DNA of 64,000 nt from contig CM032133.1 of assembly GCA_018894105.1 (NCBI GenBank), forward strand, positions 10,368,501 through 10,432,500, in the 5' to 3' direction. This stretch comes from Jacaranda mimosifolia (Eukaryota; Streptophyta; Magnoliopsida; Lamiales; Bignoniaceae). A program made the position numbers and the translations under genes. Below the pieces are notes generated by a model. That model was given only the letters and a program-made list of their open reading frames with translations, was not told the DNA's origin and searched no databases. Of the stretch, positions 12,501 to 28,290 are shown in pieces (the first letter of the stretch is position 1; every line of letters starts with the position of its first letter).

Positions 12501-13064
12501 TGGATTTTGAGATGTTGTGATATGTCAGGATTGACAATGATAACCTAAAGGTATGTATATGTTTTGTTGAGTGTTAAGGAAAGAACCATGGCACGTGTTT
12601 AGTATTTTGTCAAAGTCCGTCTAAGTTGAAGTCTGTTGTTATCTTTGATAAGTTCTGAAAATTCTTCTTGTGGGTTTATTACTTGTATTATGAATTGAGA
12701 TTTAAGACTGAACTGGGTGGCGCCTCAGCTTGGGTGTTGTCTCGAGAACGGGTGCTACATAGAGAGTTAGGTGTTATTTTACATTATTTTTAAGGTGTTA
12801 GGAGTCTTAGAGATAAGCATAGATTTTTTCATATTCCTATCCTTCAAAGGGCTAGGATTCTTTGAGAGGCCTATAAATAGGCACACATATGTAGTTTGTC
12901 AAACATAAATTGAGCAATAGATTTCTTTGGTTTTCTTTCTACGAGAAAGTTCTTTACTTTATTTTGAGGCTTGTCGTGTACAGGCTTTTTTTATTCAAGT
13001 TATTCGTGCAATAGCTTATTTTTCTTTTCTTTTTCTTTCCTTCCATATTTTACCAGCTGCATTA
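9548..13064 (+). repeat. 5' LTR of the gypsy element, split by a solo LTR
   Basis: The LTR lies in two pieces, 9548-9713 and 12765-13064. Joined across the insertion they match the 3' LTR at about 17232-17697 throughout, including gataataa(a/g)tctta, a TATA-like ctataaatagg (near 12871; 17498 in the other LTR) and the pyrimidine-rich ttttctttccttcca near the end. The piece junction matches uninterrupted sequence in the 3' LTR, which proves the insertion. Confidence 0.88.
9714..12759 (+). mobile_element. Solo LTR (3,046 bp) of a Tekay-like family, nested in the gypsy 5' LTR
   Basis: It starts TGTAACACCCCTAAAATT and ends GGTGCTACA, so it has TG...CA ends. It is flanked by a perfect 5-bp duplication tagag (9709-9713 and 12760-12764), and the uninterrupted gypsy 3' LTR shows a single tagag at that site. 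No gag or pol motif is present, so this is one LTR left after recombination between two. Its first about 370 bp share motifs in order (gggctcgaaaaa, cactcaaacatt, aatcagcaaactttcaa) with both arms of the element at 49885-51382. Its length also resembles the 3.1-kb LTRs at 52021-55117. Short open frames inside are chance. Confidence 0.85.
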
Positions 13065-13067
13065 ATT

Positions 13068-13079
13068 TGGCATCAGAGC
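13068..13079 (+). other. Primer-binding site, initiator tRNA-Met type
   Basis: TGGCATCAGAGC lies 3 bp after the 5' LTR end and differs at one base from TGGTATCAGAGC, the common plant tRNA-iMet primer site. This fixes the LTR boundary and the plus orientation of the gypsy element. Confidence 0.75.
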
Positions 13080-13098
13080 ATGTTTGGCCTTTTTTGAT

Positions 13099-14242
13099 GG
13101 CTAATGCAGGAGTAGCTGGTGGTTCGCAAAATAACCAAATGGTTGATGGAGATCAGACTTCCCCAACTATACAAAAGGAGATTCATGCATTGAGAGAATT
13201 TCTTAATTGTAGATTGGAAGAGATGAATTTATGTATAGATGCTCTCAGCATAGATAGGAGGCTAAGACATGAAGCTGTGGAATTTGCCCAAGCACCACGA
13301 CTGGTTAGACATGATCCTATTCGTTAATTTTACCATCATGCCAATATGGAAGATTCAGGAAAGAAAGAAGATTAAGATATCAAGATGTTTAATATGAGAT
13401 GAGAAAATCAGCAAGATCGAATCCAACGCCTTGCTAGAGATGAAGATTTTTGGCTAAAGGTAGATATCTCATACTTTAATGGCAATTTAAGTATTGAAGA
13501 ATTTATGGGTTGGCTTGCAAAAATAGATAGATTCTTTGACTATTTGGAGATTCCTGAGGAACGCAGAGTCAAACTAGTAGCCTACAGACTAAAAGGAGCT
13601 GCCTCTGTTTGGTGGAAATGTCTACAAGACACAAGGAGGCATAAAGTAAAAGGATGAATTCGTAGTACCGAATGAAGCAATTACTAAAAGCATGCCTTTT
13701 ACCCCCAAATTATGAGTAGTATCTATTTTTTCAATATCAACACTTTCACCAAGGAGATAGATTGGTGCATGAATATACCATAGAGTTCTTGCAGCTTGCT
13801 AAGAGAAACAATCTAATGGAGTCAGTAGTCAACAAGTGGTGAGATACCTCAATAGTTTGAAGCCTGCACTTCAAGAAAAGATTGACGTGCTGATGTTAGC
13901 AAATATCTTTGAAGCACGAAATATGGCGTCAAAGGCTGAAATGATGATACAAGACAAGAAGATGGAGTATTTTAGGAGGAATCGATTTCAATCAGCACCA
14001 ACAAGCATAGAACAAAACACATCAACTTACAATTCGCAAAGATAGGTTAAGAAAAAGGCTTATGACAAAGCAACAAGTAAAAAATTGGAGGTGACCGAAA
14101 CTCAGATGCAAATGCAAAGAACCCATACATTAAGCCAATTCCTGGAAAGTGCTATCGATGTAATTAGCCAGAACACCACTTTAATGATTGTCCAAGAAGA
14201 AAGGGTATCAACATTATAGAGCATGGTGAATTTGAAGAAAAG
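13099..14242 (+). pseudogene. Gypsy gag, broken
   Basis: The frame opens at 13099 with MANAGVAGG and reaches a stop at 13326. Gag-like sequence continues in pieces to about 14040, including an early MGWL-type helix region near 13507 and LKPALQEKIDVL near 13859. A zinc knuckle of the C-x2-C-x4-H-x4-C type is encoded at 14150-14192, with a TAG stop inside it two codons after the second Cys. Gag would form the virus-like particle and bind RNA, but several stops and frame changes make this copy unable to give a full protein. Confidence 0.75.
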
Positions 14243-14299
14243 CTTTAAGATGGAAACGATGAGATATACAGACCTGATGGTCATGATGATAGGGAAGAT

Positions 14300-17228
14300 T
14301 TAGAGGATGGCCAAACTTTTATGGTTCGAAAGATGATACAGACACCAAAGAAAGGAGACATAACTCAATGCCTCCAACTTTTTCAAAAAAGATGCACTAT
14401 TAATGGTAACATTTGCACTATTAATGGTAACATTTGCAACTTAATTATTGGCATTGGCATTCAAGAGAATATTATTGGGAATAGTACTATTGAAAAGCTA
14501 TAACTGATGACGAAGAAGCATCCAAATCCTTATAGCATTGGGTGGATCAAGGCCGTGGAAAACATTCAAGTGATAGAACGCTGCAAAGTTCCTTTCTCAA
14601 TTGAGAAGTATAAAGATGAAGTGTATTGCGACGTGATATATATGGACGCTTGTCATTTACTATTTGGTAGACCTTGGCAATTTGACAAGAAATGCCCATC
14701 ATTTTGGATGGGAAAACATATGCAAATTAAAGAAAAAATGGAGTAAAGATGACTTTGTTGCTGTTGAATAAGACGTCTGAAGCCAAACCTTCTAAAGTAG
14801 AGGGTAAATCTTTCCTAACACTGACTCATTCAGAGAAGAAGTTCGAGGATGCCTGTAGAGAAACTCAACTAGTTCATTGCTTAGTAGTAAAGGGAGTCTT
14901 GATTGTTATGAAGGATATGCCAGAGAAACAACTTCCTGAAGGCATACGTTTGTTACTTGAAGAGTTCAAAGATATTATATCTGAGGAGTTACCAGCAGGA
15001 TTGCCACCAATGCGCAATATTCAACACTATATTGATCTAATTCTTGGGGGTAGCTTTCCGAACCTACCACACTATCACATGAATCCAAGGAAGGATGAGA
15101 TTTGTTGGAAAAAGTTGAAGAGTTGTTGCAGAAAGGGCATATTCAGGAAAACATGAGTCCTTGTGCAGTTTCAGCGTTGTTGACACCAAAGAAAAATAGA
15201 AGTTGGCGAATGTGTGTAGACAACATAGCCATCAACAAGTCATAGTAGGATACAAGTTTCCCATTCCTTGATTGGATGATATGCTTGATCAATTAGATGG
15301 ATCAACCGTCTTTTTGAAGATTAATCTTCGCAGTAGATACCATTAAATTAGAATCCGACCAAGAGACGAATGGAAGACTACATTCAAGACACGGGATGGA
15401 CTACATTAATGGTTGGTGATGCCTTTTGGCTTAACTAATGCTCCTAGTACTTTTATGCGATCGATGAATTAAGTACCATGCCCATTTATTGAAAAGTTTG
15501 TTGTATTATACTTTAATGATATCTTGATAGACAGTTGTTCTCGGGAAGAACACTTATTGCACCTTCAAGAAGTGTTGATTATCTTATAACAGAATAAGCT
15601 CTACATAAACCTTAACAAGTGCTGCTTTATGATGTCTGAATTACTATTCTTGGGGTTTATTATTAGTGCTGATGGCATTTGTATTGATGAGGATAAGATG
15701 CGAGCTATTCAAGAGTGGCCAATACCTAAAACAGTAAGTGAAGTGTGGATTTCCATAGGTTGGAAACTTTTTACCGATGATTTATTCACCATTTCAGTAA
15801 AAGCATGGCTTTTATTACCAATTTCCTAAAGAAAGGCAAGTTTCAGTGGAATGAAGATGCAAAGAGAAGTTTCAATATCATCAAGGAGAAACTCACCAAC
15901 GTTCCAGTCCTAGCTTTACCTAGTTTTGACAAAGTCTTTGAAGTGGAATGCGATGCTAGCGGATTATGTGTTTGAGCTGTTCTTTCACAGGAAAAGTGAC
16001 CAGTGGCTTTCTTTAGCGAAAAGCTGAGTGAAGCACGAAAGAAGTGGTCTGCTTATGATAAAGAGTTCTATGCAGTTATACGAGCTTTAAAGCATTGGGA
16101 GCATTATCTCATTAGAAAAGAGTTCATTCTTTACATTAATCATCATGCTTTGAGTACCTTAGGGGCCAAAGAAGAATTAGTCAAGACATGCATGCCAGAT
16201 GGATAACGTTTTTGGAGAAATGTCCATATCGACTTCGACATAAGTCTGGGATAGAAAACAAAGTAGTAGATGCTTTGAGTCAACAAGTGACGTTATTGAC
16301 AACCCTTAGCTGCGACATCATTGGCTTTGAATGTTTAAAAGACAATTATAAAGGTGATGAGACTTTGGAGATATTTGGGAGAAGTGTGAGTATAAGCAAC
16401 CCACTGAAGATTTCCACATTTCTGAAGGCTTCCTTATGAAAGGTAATAGACTCTATCTTCCACGCACTTCCTTGTGTGAGAAAGTAATTAGGGATTTGCA
16501 TAGAGAAGGACTAGCAGGACATCTTGGAAGAGACAAGACTATCGTTGTAGTTGAAGAAAGATACCATTGGCCACAATTAAAGCGAGATGTTGGAAGATTA
16601 GTACAACATTATTATACATGCCAAACTGTAGAAGGCCAAACTCAAAATATTAGTTTTTACACTCCTTTACCAATCCCTGAGCATATTTGGGAAGATTTTT
16701 CTATGAACTTTGTGCTTGGATTGCTATGAACTCAACGAGGTATGAATTCTGTCTATGTTGTAGTGGATTGCTTTTCAAAGATGGCCTATTTCATTCCTTG
16801 CAAGAAGACTACAAATGTTTCTAATATGGCTATGTTGTTTTTCAAGGAGACTATTCGTCTACATGGAGTCCCTAAGTCAATAACTTCATATAGAGATAAC
16901 CGATTCCTTAGTCATTTCTGGTTGTCTCTTTGGAAGATGTTTGATTCATCATTAAAGTTTAGCAGCACTGCACATCCATAGACAGATGGATAAACTGAAG
17001 CTTTAAATCGAATTTTAGGTAATCTTATTCATAGCATATGTGGAGGAAGGCCTCAACGAAGGGATTTTGCCTTGTCCCAAGCTAAGTTTGCTTACAATAA
17101 TGATGTTCACAATGTAACAGGACAATCTCCCTTTTCTATCATTTATGTGCAATGCCCTCGACATGCTTTGGACTTGATTAAGCTTCCACAAATCCCAGAA
17201 TTAAGTGTAACTGCAACCCACATGGCGA
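14300..17228 (+). pseudogene. Gypsy pol (RT, RNase H, integrase), broken and 3'-truncated
   Basis: Recognisable pieces run in order: RT approach region from about 14900, RT core near 15180-15540, the RT thumb side near 15640-15740, RNase H from about 15850, and integrase from about 16440. Stops and frameshifts separate them. The catalytic RT box is encoded at 15509-15520 as Tyr-Phe-Asn-Asp, where Tyr-x-Asp-Asp is required. In the integrase zinc region one Cys appears as Tyr (HYYTCQ), and the box normally read as SDRD reads SYRD. Coding similarity ends abruptly at about 17228 inside the distal integrase, where LTR sequence begins. No protease active site could be recognised. Confidence 0.8.
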
Positions 17229-17231
17229 AAC

Positions 17232-17697
17232 AAGTACAAGATAGATAATCTTGGTTTAAGTGATCTTTTGGAAGACTCTCTACACACATGAGATATTTGA
17301 TAGATAATAAGTCTTATCCTTTAGATTTTTTTTTCTTTTTAGATAAATATTACAATATTTGTTATTTCAAATTTTACATTGTCTTTAGAGAGTTAGATGT
17401 TGTTTTACATTATCTTTAGGGTGTTATAAGTCTTAGAGATAAGTATAGATTTTTTCATATCCTATCCTGCAAAGGACTAGGATTCTTTGAGAGGCCTATA
17501 AATAGGTTCACATGTGTAGTTTGTCAAACATAACTTGAGCAATAGATTTCTTTGGTTTTCTCTCTATGAGAAAGTTCTTTACTTTGCTTTGAGTTTTGAG
17601 GCTTGTCGTGTACGTGCTTTCTTTTATTCAAGTTATTCGTGCAATAGTTTGTTTTTCTTTTCTTTTTCTTTCCTTCCAAATTTTACATGCTGCATCA
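17232..17697 (+). repeat. 3' LTR of the gypsy element
   Basis: It matches the two pieces of the 5' LTR with perhaps 10-15% difference by eye, indicating an old insertion. The right end GCTGCATCA is followed by the ttggt target duplication. The left end is fuzzy: the first bases of the LTR (TGATGC) are missing, and coding sequence runs into agatagataat, which is shared with the 5' LTR start. Confidence 0.85.
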
Positions 17698-18118
17698 TTG
17701 GTAGATCAATATTAGAATTTATAAATATGAAAAATAAAATATATAGATCATGTTAGATTGGGTCAGGTTTATTAGGTTATTGGGTAACTTGATTGAAAAT
17801 CAAGTCAACCCGAACTTAACTTTATTTTTTGTGGGTCATGTTAGAGTTGAGCATTCTGGGTTTGGCATTTTTATGTTATACCCCTACATCAACCCAACTC
17901 GAACCCACTCAACCCATCCGAATTGACACCATTACTTCCACATAATAGCAAATCCAAGGGTAGAAGTAGATTATAATCATTATATGAATTAGAATTGGGT
18001 CTCCAATAAAGCCTATGAGAATTGGGGCTTCCAATCAAATCCAACACGTGGAAACCTGTAGACTTTGTTTCATTTAGGGCAATCAATGGGTTGAAAACTC
18101 ATAGATTTTATTTCATTT

Positions 18119-18572
18119 AGAGCTATCAATGGGTTGAATTTGGATCGATCACTCATATTCAAATCCGAATTTGATTATCAAAATCCATATTCGAATTCGA
18201 TTTTGATAAAAAAATCCAACTCAATTCAATATTTTTTTTTCTTTCTATGTTTTTTTTTTCTTTTTGAATTGTATAAAAATATTGTATTTATCAAGTAAAT
18301 TTACGGCTTATTTGAATTTTTAATAACTTTTTATTATATATTAATTCAAAAGTTAAATATTTGAATATTAGATCTATATTTCACATTATATTAATGCATA
18401 GATGAACTACTATATATTGTTTTATTTGACGTTTTATCAGTATCCCTCTTATTTTGTGGCTAAAGGCCTGATATTAGTAACATAATATTTATAATCGGAC
18501 CTAATCCATCAGATATTTTAATTGAATAAAACTCCTAAAATTCGGATTAAAATTCGATCCATTGATAGCCCT
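18119..18572. mobile_element. Candidate MITE with agagctatcaatgg-type inverted ends
   Basis: The left end agagctatcaatgggttgaa and the reverse complement of the right end (agggctatcaatggatcgaa) match at about 17 of 20 positions. The 454-bp interior is AT-rich and non-coding. A second copy of the left-end motif (tttcatttagggcaatcaatggg) lies 42 bp upstream, at about 18069. I could not find a clean target duplication, so superfamily is left open. Confidence 0.5.
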
Positions 18573-19619
18573 AGGTCATTATGTTTTTAGGTCTTTTTTC
18601 CTTTTTTTTTTGTTCTTTTTTTTGGGGGGGGGGGGGTGTGTTGTGGAGAAATATGTTTGGAGAATGAATTTTTACAAATGAGAATGGGAAATGTAATATA
18701 TGTTTGATTTTCTTTCCAGTAGTGATTAGAGATTTTTTTCTAGAAACAATAATGTGTTTAGTTTTTTCTAAAGGAGACATTTTATGTCAAATCAATATAT
18801 ATATATATATGTATATTTATTTCGTAGCAGTTGAAATTTTGACTTTACTAATATTTTTATGTAAATGTAATTGTAATATAAGTAGATATATTTGATTATA
18901 CATATATGTAATGCATATGTTTGCTTTGGAGAATGGGAGAGGGATATTTGAGAATATTCTTTTTATTGGTATTTTGGATTTTAGCTCTATTGGAAAATAA
19001 TATATTTGATTTCATTTTGTTGAGTGGAAAGAGTTCCAGAAAAACACAACCAAACAAGCCAATGGTGTTTGGAATGCCTCTTTGTATAAATTTTGATGCC
19101 CCCATATGGCGGGCGATTACAAATTTTTAGTAATATTCTTTAAATGCAATTATGAATTTGTATTTCCCATTATACATGTGACATGTCCTTATTGTGTGTC
19201 TTATATTAGTTAAGATTATACATGTATTCGAATTGTAATGTTCGTAATGGCCAAGATATTAACTATACAGGACTCCTATCAAGTTAAAAAATAAAAAAGT
19301 TCTACAGTCTACTGGTTAGGTGATGCAACGTTTATGCTGAATGAATAAAAAATGAGATAAAAGAATGGGTTGGATTTTAAAAAAAAAAAAAAAATGATTT
19401 TTACTGCTTTTATCTCAGTTCTATAACAAATAATTCCATTTGAAGAAGATTAAGCAACACTGTTTATGGGCCAAAAGATATATGCATTTCTAGTCTAATT
19501 AGTACCAGCATATAGCAATTGTAACAATTTTACTCTTTTGCCTGTGGAAACTCCCTCTGGATATGCTTCAACGTTCCTTTATGCATACTTCTTTCTGCAT
19601 CCACTCTAAAAATCCGAAA
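18573..19619. other. Intergenic, low complexity
   Basis: No gene is seen. A run of pyrimidines ends in 13 consecutive G (18624-18636), followed by a short TA/TG tract near 18798-18812 and an A run near 19378-19395. The right end is the 3' flank of the protease gene. Confidence 0.5.
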
Positions 19620-23674
<4,055 letters not shown>

Positions 23675-24252
23675 ATCCTATATCCTTTCTTGTTCAAGAT
23701 GAAAGAAAGGATAGCGGTGGCTGAGATTAAAAAAAGAGAGAAAGATATGAAATAAAAGCAGAGGGGATTGAGATTAGGATTGGGATTGTTGCAGAGTTGA
23801 AAAGGCCCTCAAAAAAGGCCAAGGCATGAAACGTGAAGAGTGGATGAAGGTGGCATTTGGTTTAAAGCATAAACTGAAGGCAAAACCCACAAGCACGAGG
23901 CACGAGGCCCTCCACTTCACTTTCCCCAACGCCGTTATGCTTCACGCTGTTGCCTGTTGGTAAAAAATATTCCTTTTAGGTATGATTTCTACAACTATGT
24001 GGGAATGATTTCGTGCATATATTTTAATCCTTGTTTTCTGAAAAATGGCATCATTTCCTGCTGAAAGTGAAGCGGAGAGAATGTGGGGGTTGTCGATATC
24101 CCCAGTTTTCAAAATATTTGCTCAACTACAAAATTATAATTTATTTATTATCAACAACATTTAACCCCAAAACCCACCCCCCAAAAAAATAAAAAGAAAA
24201 AATTCATATTAATATTCACAGTACAGAGTATGCCTGCAATGAAATAAGAGTT

Positions 24253-24353
24253 TATATATATATATATATTTATATACACCCACGCATATCAAAAGTCATT
24301 AGGGATCGAACTCCTAACCATGTACTAATGCCATTGAGTCATAGGCCACTTGA
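24253..24353 (-). mobile_element. SINE-like retroposon with 19-bp target duplication
   Basis: About 100 bp are bounded by a perfect 19-bp direct repeat, ctgcaatgaaataagagtt, at 24234-24252 and 24354-24372. On the minus strand the insert begins AAGTGGCCTATGACTC and contains GGTTAGGAGTTCGATCCC, resembling RNA polymerase III box B of a tRNA-derived SINE, and ends in a TA-rich tail. Long perfect flanking repeats plus a simple-sequence tail are what LINE-driven retroposition leaves. The box A match is weak. Confidence 0.6.
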
Positions 24354-24389
24354 CTGCAATGAAATAAGAGTTAACACTAAATCTTTTAA

Positions 24390-24390
<1 letters not shown>

Positions 24391-24442
<52 letters not shown>

Positions 24443-24443
24443 T
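24391..24443. repeat. AAT microsatellite turning into ATT
   Basis: A run of AAT units switches to ATT units, making the tract self-complementary and able to form a hairpin. Confidence 0.95.
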
Positions 24444-26468
24444 CTCAAGACAGTAATTAAAAATCAATAATGTCACATCATTATTTATTTTGAAAAATAT
24501 ATACAAATAGCATATATGAAATAAATACAATATGACTTTTAAAACAAAAAAAAAAAAGATTATTTTTTTAAGAAAGAATTGGAAGTTGTAAGAATAAGTT
24601 ATTTCTATAATTATTATTTCTTTCCCATTACAATTTACATAGCATAGCCAAGTTAAATTAATATGGTATATTCTTAATACTGGTTGCTATTTTTGGTGTT
24701 GGAACTGAATGTTTATTGTGATCATAGTGTACTTAGCTTTGGGTTATATATATATATATATATATATAGTGAGATAAATGCAATCAATGTTAATGCTCAA
24801 TAATATGGAATCTAGCATTTTAACTAATTTGCTTGATTTAAAATAAAAAAAAAAAGAACATTTAAATCACTCCATAGATGATGCTCTCTTCGTCCTATAA
24901 AAATGGTATTACATTAATTCAATACAGAATTTTAAGCCAGAATTGTTGCAACAAATTTTTTGTGTATTTTTACTCAAATTAGATCCCTTATTCTATTTCA
25001 TATTTTATTTTTTATTCTATTTCATGAGTATATGATATAATATTAAATATTTCTTTATAAAAATAATTAATAAAAAATAAGATACAATTGGCATATATAT
25101 ATATATATATATATTAAATTGAAAAAAGAGATGAAATAAAGAATGAAAAATTCAAAACACTTTTTACTCTGTTGGATATTTAAACTTGAGTATAAAATAA
25201 TATTAATTTGAAAAAAGAATATATTTTTAGGAAACGAACTTTAATTTTAGGGCCAAAAAAAGAAAAAGAAAAGAAAAACAGTATGAATGATAAATTTAAT
25301 ATTTGATTAATTTTTTTTATTCCTATGATATGAATATAGAGAGGTACAGCAGCAAAATTGATGGCCCTCCCAATACATTTGACACATCATTATCTCACAA
25401 GTACTTACCTAACAAAAACGATAATGCCAACAACTATTATTTAGACATGATACTCCCAAACCCAAATACTAAACTCCTTTTTGTGCCTTCCTAAATGATT
25501 TGAGTCCATTACAGTATTGAATTATATAAGTTGAGTTGTTTAAATTAGTATTTGAATTTTATTAATGTTTAAAATACAATTTTTAATTTATTATAATTAG
25601 TAATCAAATCAAATTTAAATGAATTTTATTGAATTTTGAGCAATTTGATCTTTTAATGTATATATTATATTATTTTTTCATTAATTGAGCTAAAATAAAA
25701 CCAATTTTTGTTGTGATGTTCTTGAATGTGAATGGTTACAATTTAATACTAAGCCCCCAAAATAAAATAAAATAAAAATATATTTAATTAATTCAATTTA
25801 GATAAACTTTTAACCATTAATTTCGTATTGAATGTCAAACAATTTTTTTTTTTCAAATTTTTTTCATATACGAAAAAAAATGATGAATATATATATAGAT
25901 ATATGGGTTTTTTTTTTCTTTTCTATTTTCAGTTGTGGAAAGTAATAATTGATGATCCAAGAAATGGATCTTATTATAGTTGTCTGCCAGAATTTCAGGA
26001 CAAGAGTTGAAGTTTTGGCAATTATATTTTTCTTTACCGTTGAGACTTTCCTTTACCCTGTAGCTCATCATTACGGACAACTTAAGTGAGTGCTAATGCA
26101 AGTAATGATTGGTTAAAGGACAACAAATGTTGGGATAATATTCACTAATATTCTCTTAGACTTGACATCTATTGGGTCATCTATACATTATTATTAGTAT
26201 CTAATATAATGTTGATTTTGTAATAATTTTTGTTAGACTTTAATTTCTATTTATAAATATGATATATAAGTGTATATATTTGTATTAAATTGAACTAACT
26301 TCATATTTTTCTAATACTACTACTTAAAGTTTTAATTTGGACTTGAAAAAATTTTAAACAAAAAAAAGAAAAGGAATATATCTAATTAAAAGCATGCAAA
26401 TAGTCGTCCACAAATGAATAATTTTTTTTTTTTTTTGCAAATTAACATGGAAATTTCTAAGAGAATTA

Positions 26469-26813
26469 GGGCCAATTTGATTTCATTTCCATACCCCATT
26501 TTCACATTTATACTATTTAAAAATAGAAATACATAACTTTTTTTACATTTTCACCCGATATTGTTTTTATTTTCATTCTCAAAATACATTCTCTGATAAT
26601 CTATATATTTTCTCATAATAACTTGTATATCTTCTCTCTTTATTATTTCTATCTCTCTCCACATACAACTTACTAAATCCAATATAATTATTACTTTTTC
26701 TATAATCTAGCCAAATACAAACTCATTTTCAACTCATTTTAACTAACTAACTTTCCAAATTTTGAACATGATGAAAATAAAAACTGAAAATTAAATAAAA
26801 ACCAAACGGACCC
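26469..26813. mobile_element. Tourist-like (PIF/Harbinger) MITE
   Basis: A 345-bp AT-rich non-coding segment begins gggccaatttgatttc; the reverse complement of its right end is gggtccgtttggtttt. It is flanked on both sides by TTA (26466-26468 and 26814-26816). TTA target duplication with GGG-starting ends of this kind is typical of Tourist-like MITEs. Confidence 0.7.
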
Positions 26814-28161
26814 TTAGTAATCAAGGAATCGTGATTGGACAATATGATATATATATATATATATATGTATGTATGTGTGTGTGATCTTTAAGGTTCTTTA
26901 AAATAATTAAATAGCTAAGATGCCAATTTTCCTAAGTCTCAATCACATGCAATATATATGTATATAGTTGAGTCGTAAAGCAATAAAAATCTTTGAAGGC
27001 TCCTTGTGATAATAAGATCAAGAAAAGAGAATATAGCTGAAAACATAAGCAATCACTAATGTCAACACACGGCACCTCCAATTAATTATTAACATAATAT
27101 TAACAACATTTTTATGGCTATATATAAAGATTTAGACAAGGCTGGATTAATGGTGGCACCAGCTTGGGTTATGTACGTAATTCCAATTCAATATATCTTA
27201 TATGATATAAATAGACAACAATTAATTTATTAGGTTCAAGTTCAAGACCAAGTTCACACACGCACATGTGTACCTAGAGCTCCTTATAGTTCAAATTCGA
27301 ATCTCACATGTATAAATATAAGAGCAATACCACTATTATTGGACTAATTGACCACTCAATGAGTATTTAAATAAAACTTGTAGCCGTTTGCTCGCAGTTT
27401 TTGCAGACATAAAATATTCTTGAATAATACATATTATTTGTACACATTATCATTCTTAGTATACTACAAATTGGCTTACATCTAAAATATATTTGTAGTT
27501 TGCATTTTTACAAAAATAGCTGTCATATAACTTGGTATAAAATAAGTGAAAGAGAAAATTTCTTTCATTTGAATTTATGATACATATAACTCACATTCTA
27601 GACGCAAAAGAGGCTTTCTATTTATAATAATATAAATAGTTTACTTGACTTTTCAATGTTGAGTTTGAGTAACTTAAACTTTAAAAATTTTGTGAAAAAA
27701 ATTCATAGTTGGAACTATTTGAACCTGATGAGATTGAGATGGGAATCTAATAAATCAAGGAACTCAAACGCCCACTTTGTCGAATAGCCATTTAGCCCAA
27801 TAATATTCATATAAGAAAAGAAAAGAAAAAAAAAGAAAAAGAAATGCCCACTTTGTTTGTCACCTTTGAAAATGTTGCTAATTTAGATGAATTTGAGCAA
27901 TTAATCACTAACGATCATAATAATCAACATCGAACTTTTACATGGGTAAATAATCACGCAGCAAAGCTAGAGGCCAGAGTAAGAGTGGGGGCGTATTGTA
28001 TGGCAAAATTTTAGATTGAGTGCGTTGTTAGGTGGCAAAAGCTTGAATTTTCTAGTAGTAATATATTTCCCTCCGTTGCATAATTTAGGCTCGTATTTGG
28101 TTAGGCACTAAATTCTAAAGGGAGGGTAATAAAAAAAAAAAAATTATGTACTTTTAAATCA

Positions 28162-28290
28162 CACTACTGAAAAAACACTATTTTGTGAGGGATTTTTGTC
28201 CGTCGCATGTGTTGAATTTCGTGGTGATATTTTGCGACGGATTTTTCCGTCGCAAAACGCAGTTTCTGAAGGATTTTTCTGTTGCAAATT
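28162..28290. repeat. Left subterminal repeats of the CACTA element
   Basis: The motifs gtccgtcgca, ttttgcgacgga and tccgtcgcaaaa occur in direct and inverted orientation within 130 bp of the end. In CACTA elements such subterminal motifs are where the TNPA-type protein binds. Confidence 0.75.

Larger units (their letters stand above)
9548..17697 (+). mobile_element. Decayed Ty3/gypsy LTR retrotransposon
   Basis: Two diverged LTRs of about 470 bp flank a gag-pol region in plus orientation. The 5' LTR begins TGATGCAAAAG at 9548 and the 3' LTR ends GCTGCATCA at 17697. Both sides are flanked by the 5-bp duplication ttggt (9543-9547 and 17698-17702). After removing the nested solo LTR, the element is only about 5.1 kb. 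Gag and pol carry several stops and frameshifts, the RT and integrase active sites are damaged, and sequence between integrase and the 3' LTR is missing. It is therefore non-functional. Domain order (RT, RNase H, then integrase) marks it as Ty3/gypsy rather than copia. Lineage within Ty3/gypsy cannot be settled by eye. Confidence 0.9.
8884..17930. repeat. Possible old MITE-like repeat split by a gypsy insertion
   Basis: The left part (8884-9547) starts ggtgtcaaaatt and the right part (17698-17930) ends aattgacacc, an 8-bp terminal inverted repeat ggtgtcaa. Both parts carry the same sort of diverged words around tgggtc, aacccaac and gattcaa. The gypsy element lies between them with its own target duplication, so the two parts were once adjacent (about 880 bp in total). 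I see no target duplication around the outer ends, so class and completeness are uncertain. Confidence 0.4.
23675..28161. other. AT-rich intergenic region with several small repeats
   Basis: No gene is supported. The left few hundred bases are upstream of the protease gene and should contain its promoter, but no clear TATA box was found at a standard distance. The rest holds TA runs (24745-24768, 25096-25114, 26849-26866), an AAT/ATT run, a SINE-like insert and a Tourist-like MITE listed separately. Confidence 0.5.

Noticed and set aside
27231..27360. Second SINE-like segment with gattcgaatttgaac box
   Set aside because: A box-B-like stretch and a gtgcgtgtgtg segment recall the insert at 24253-24353, but no flanking direct repeat is visible, so the borders cannot be supported.
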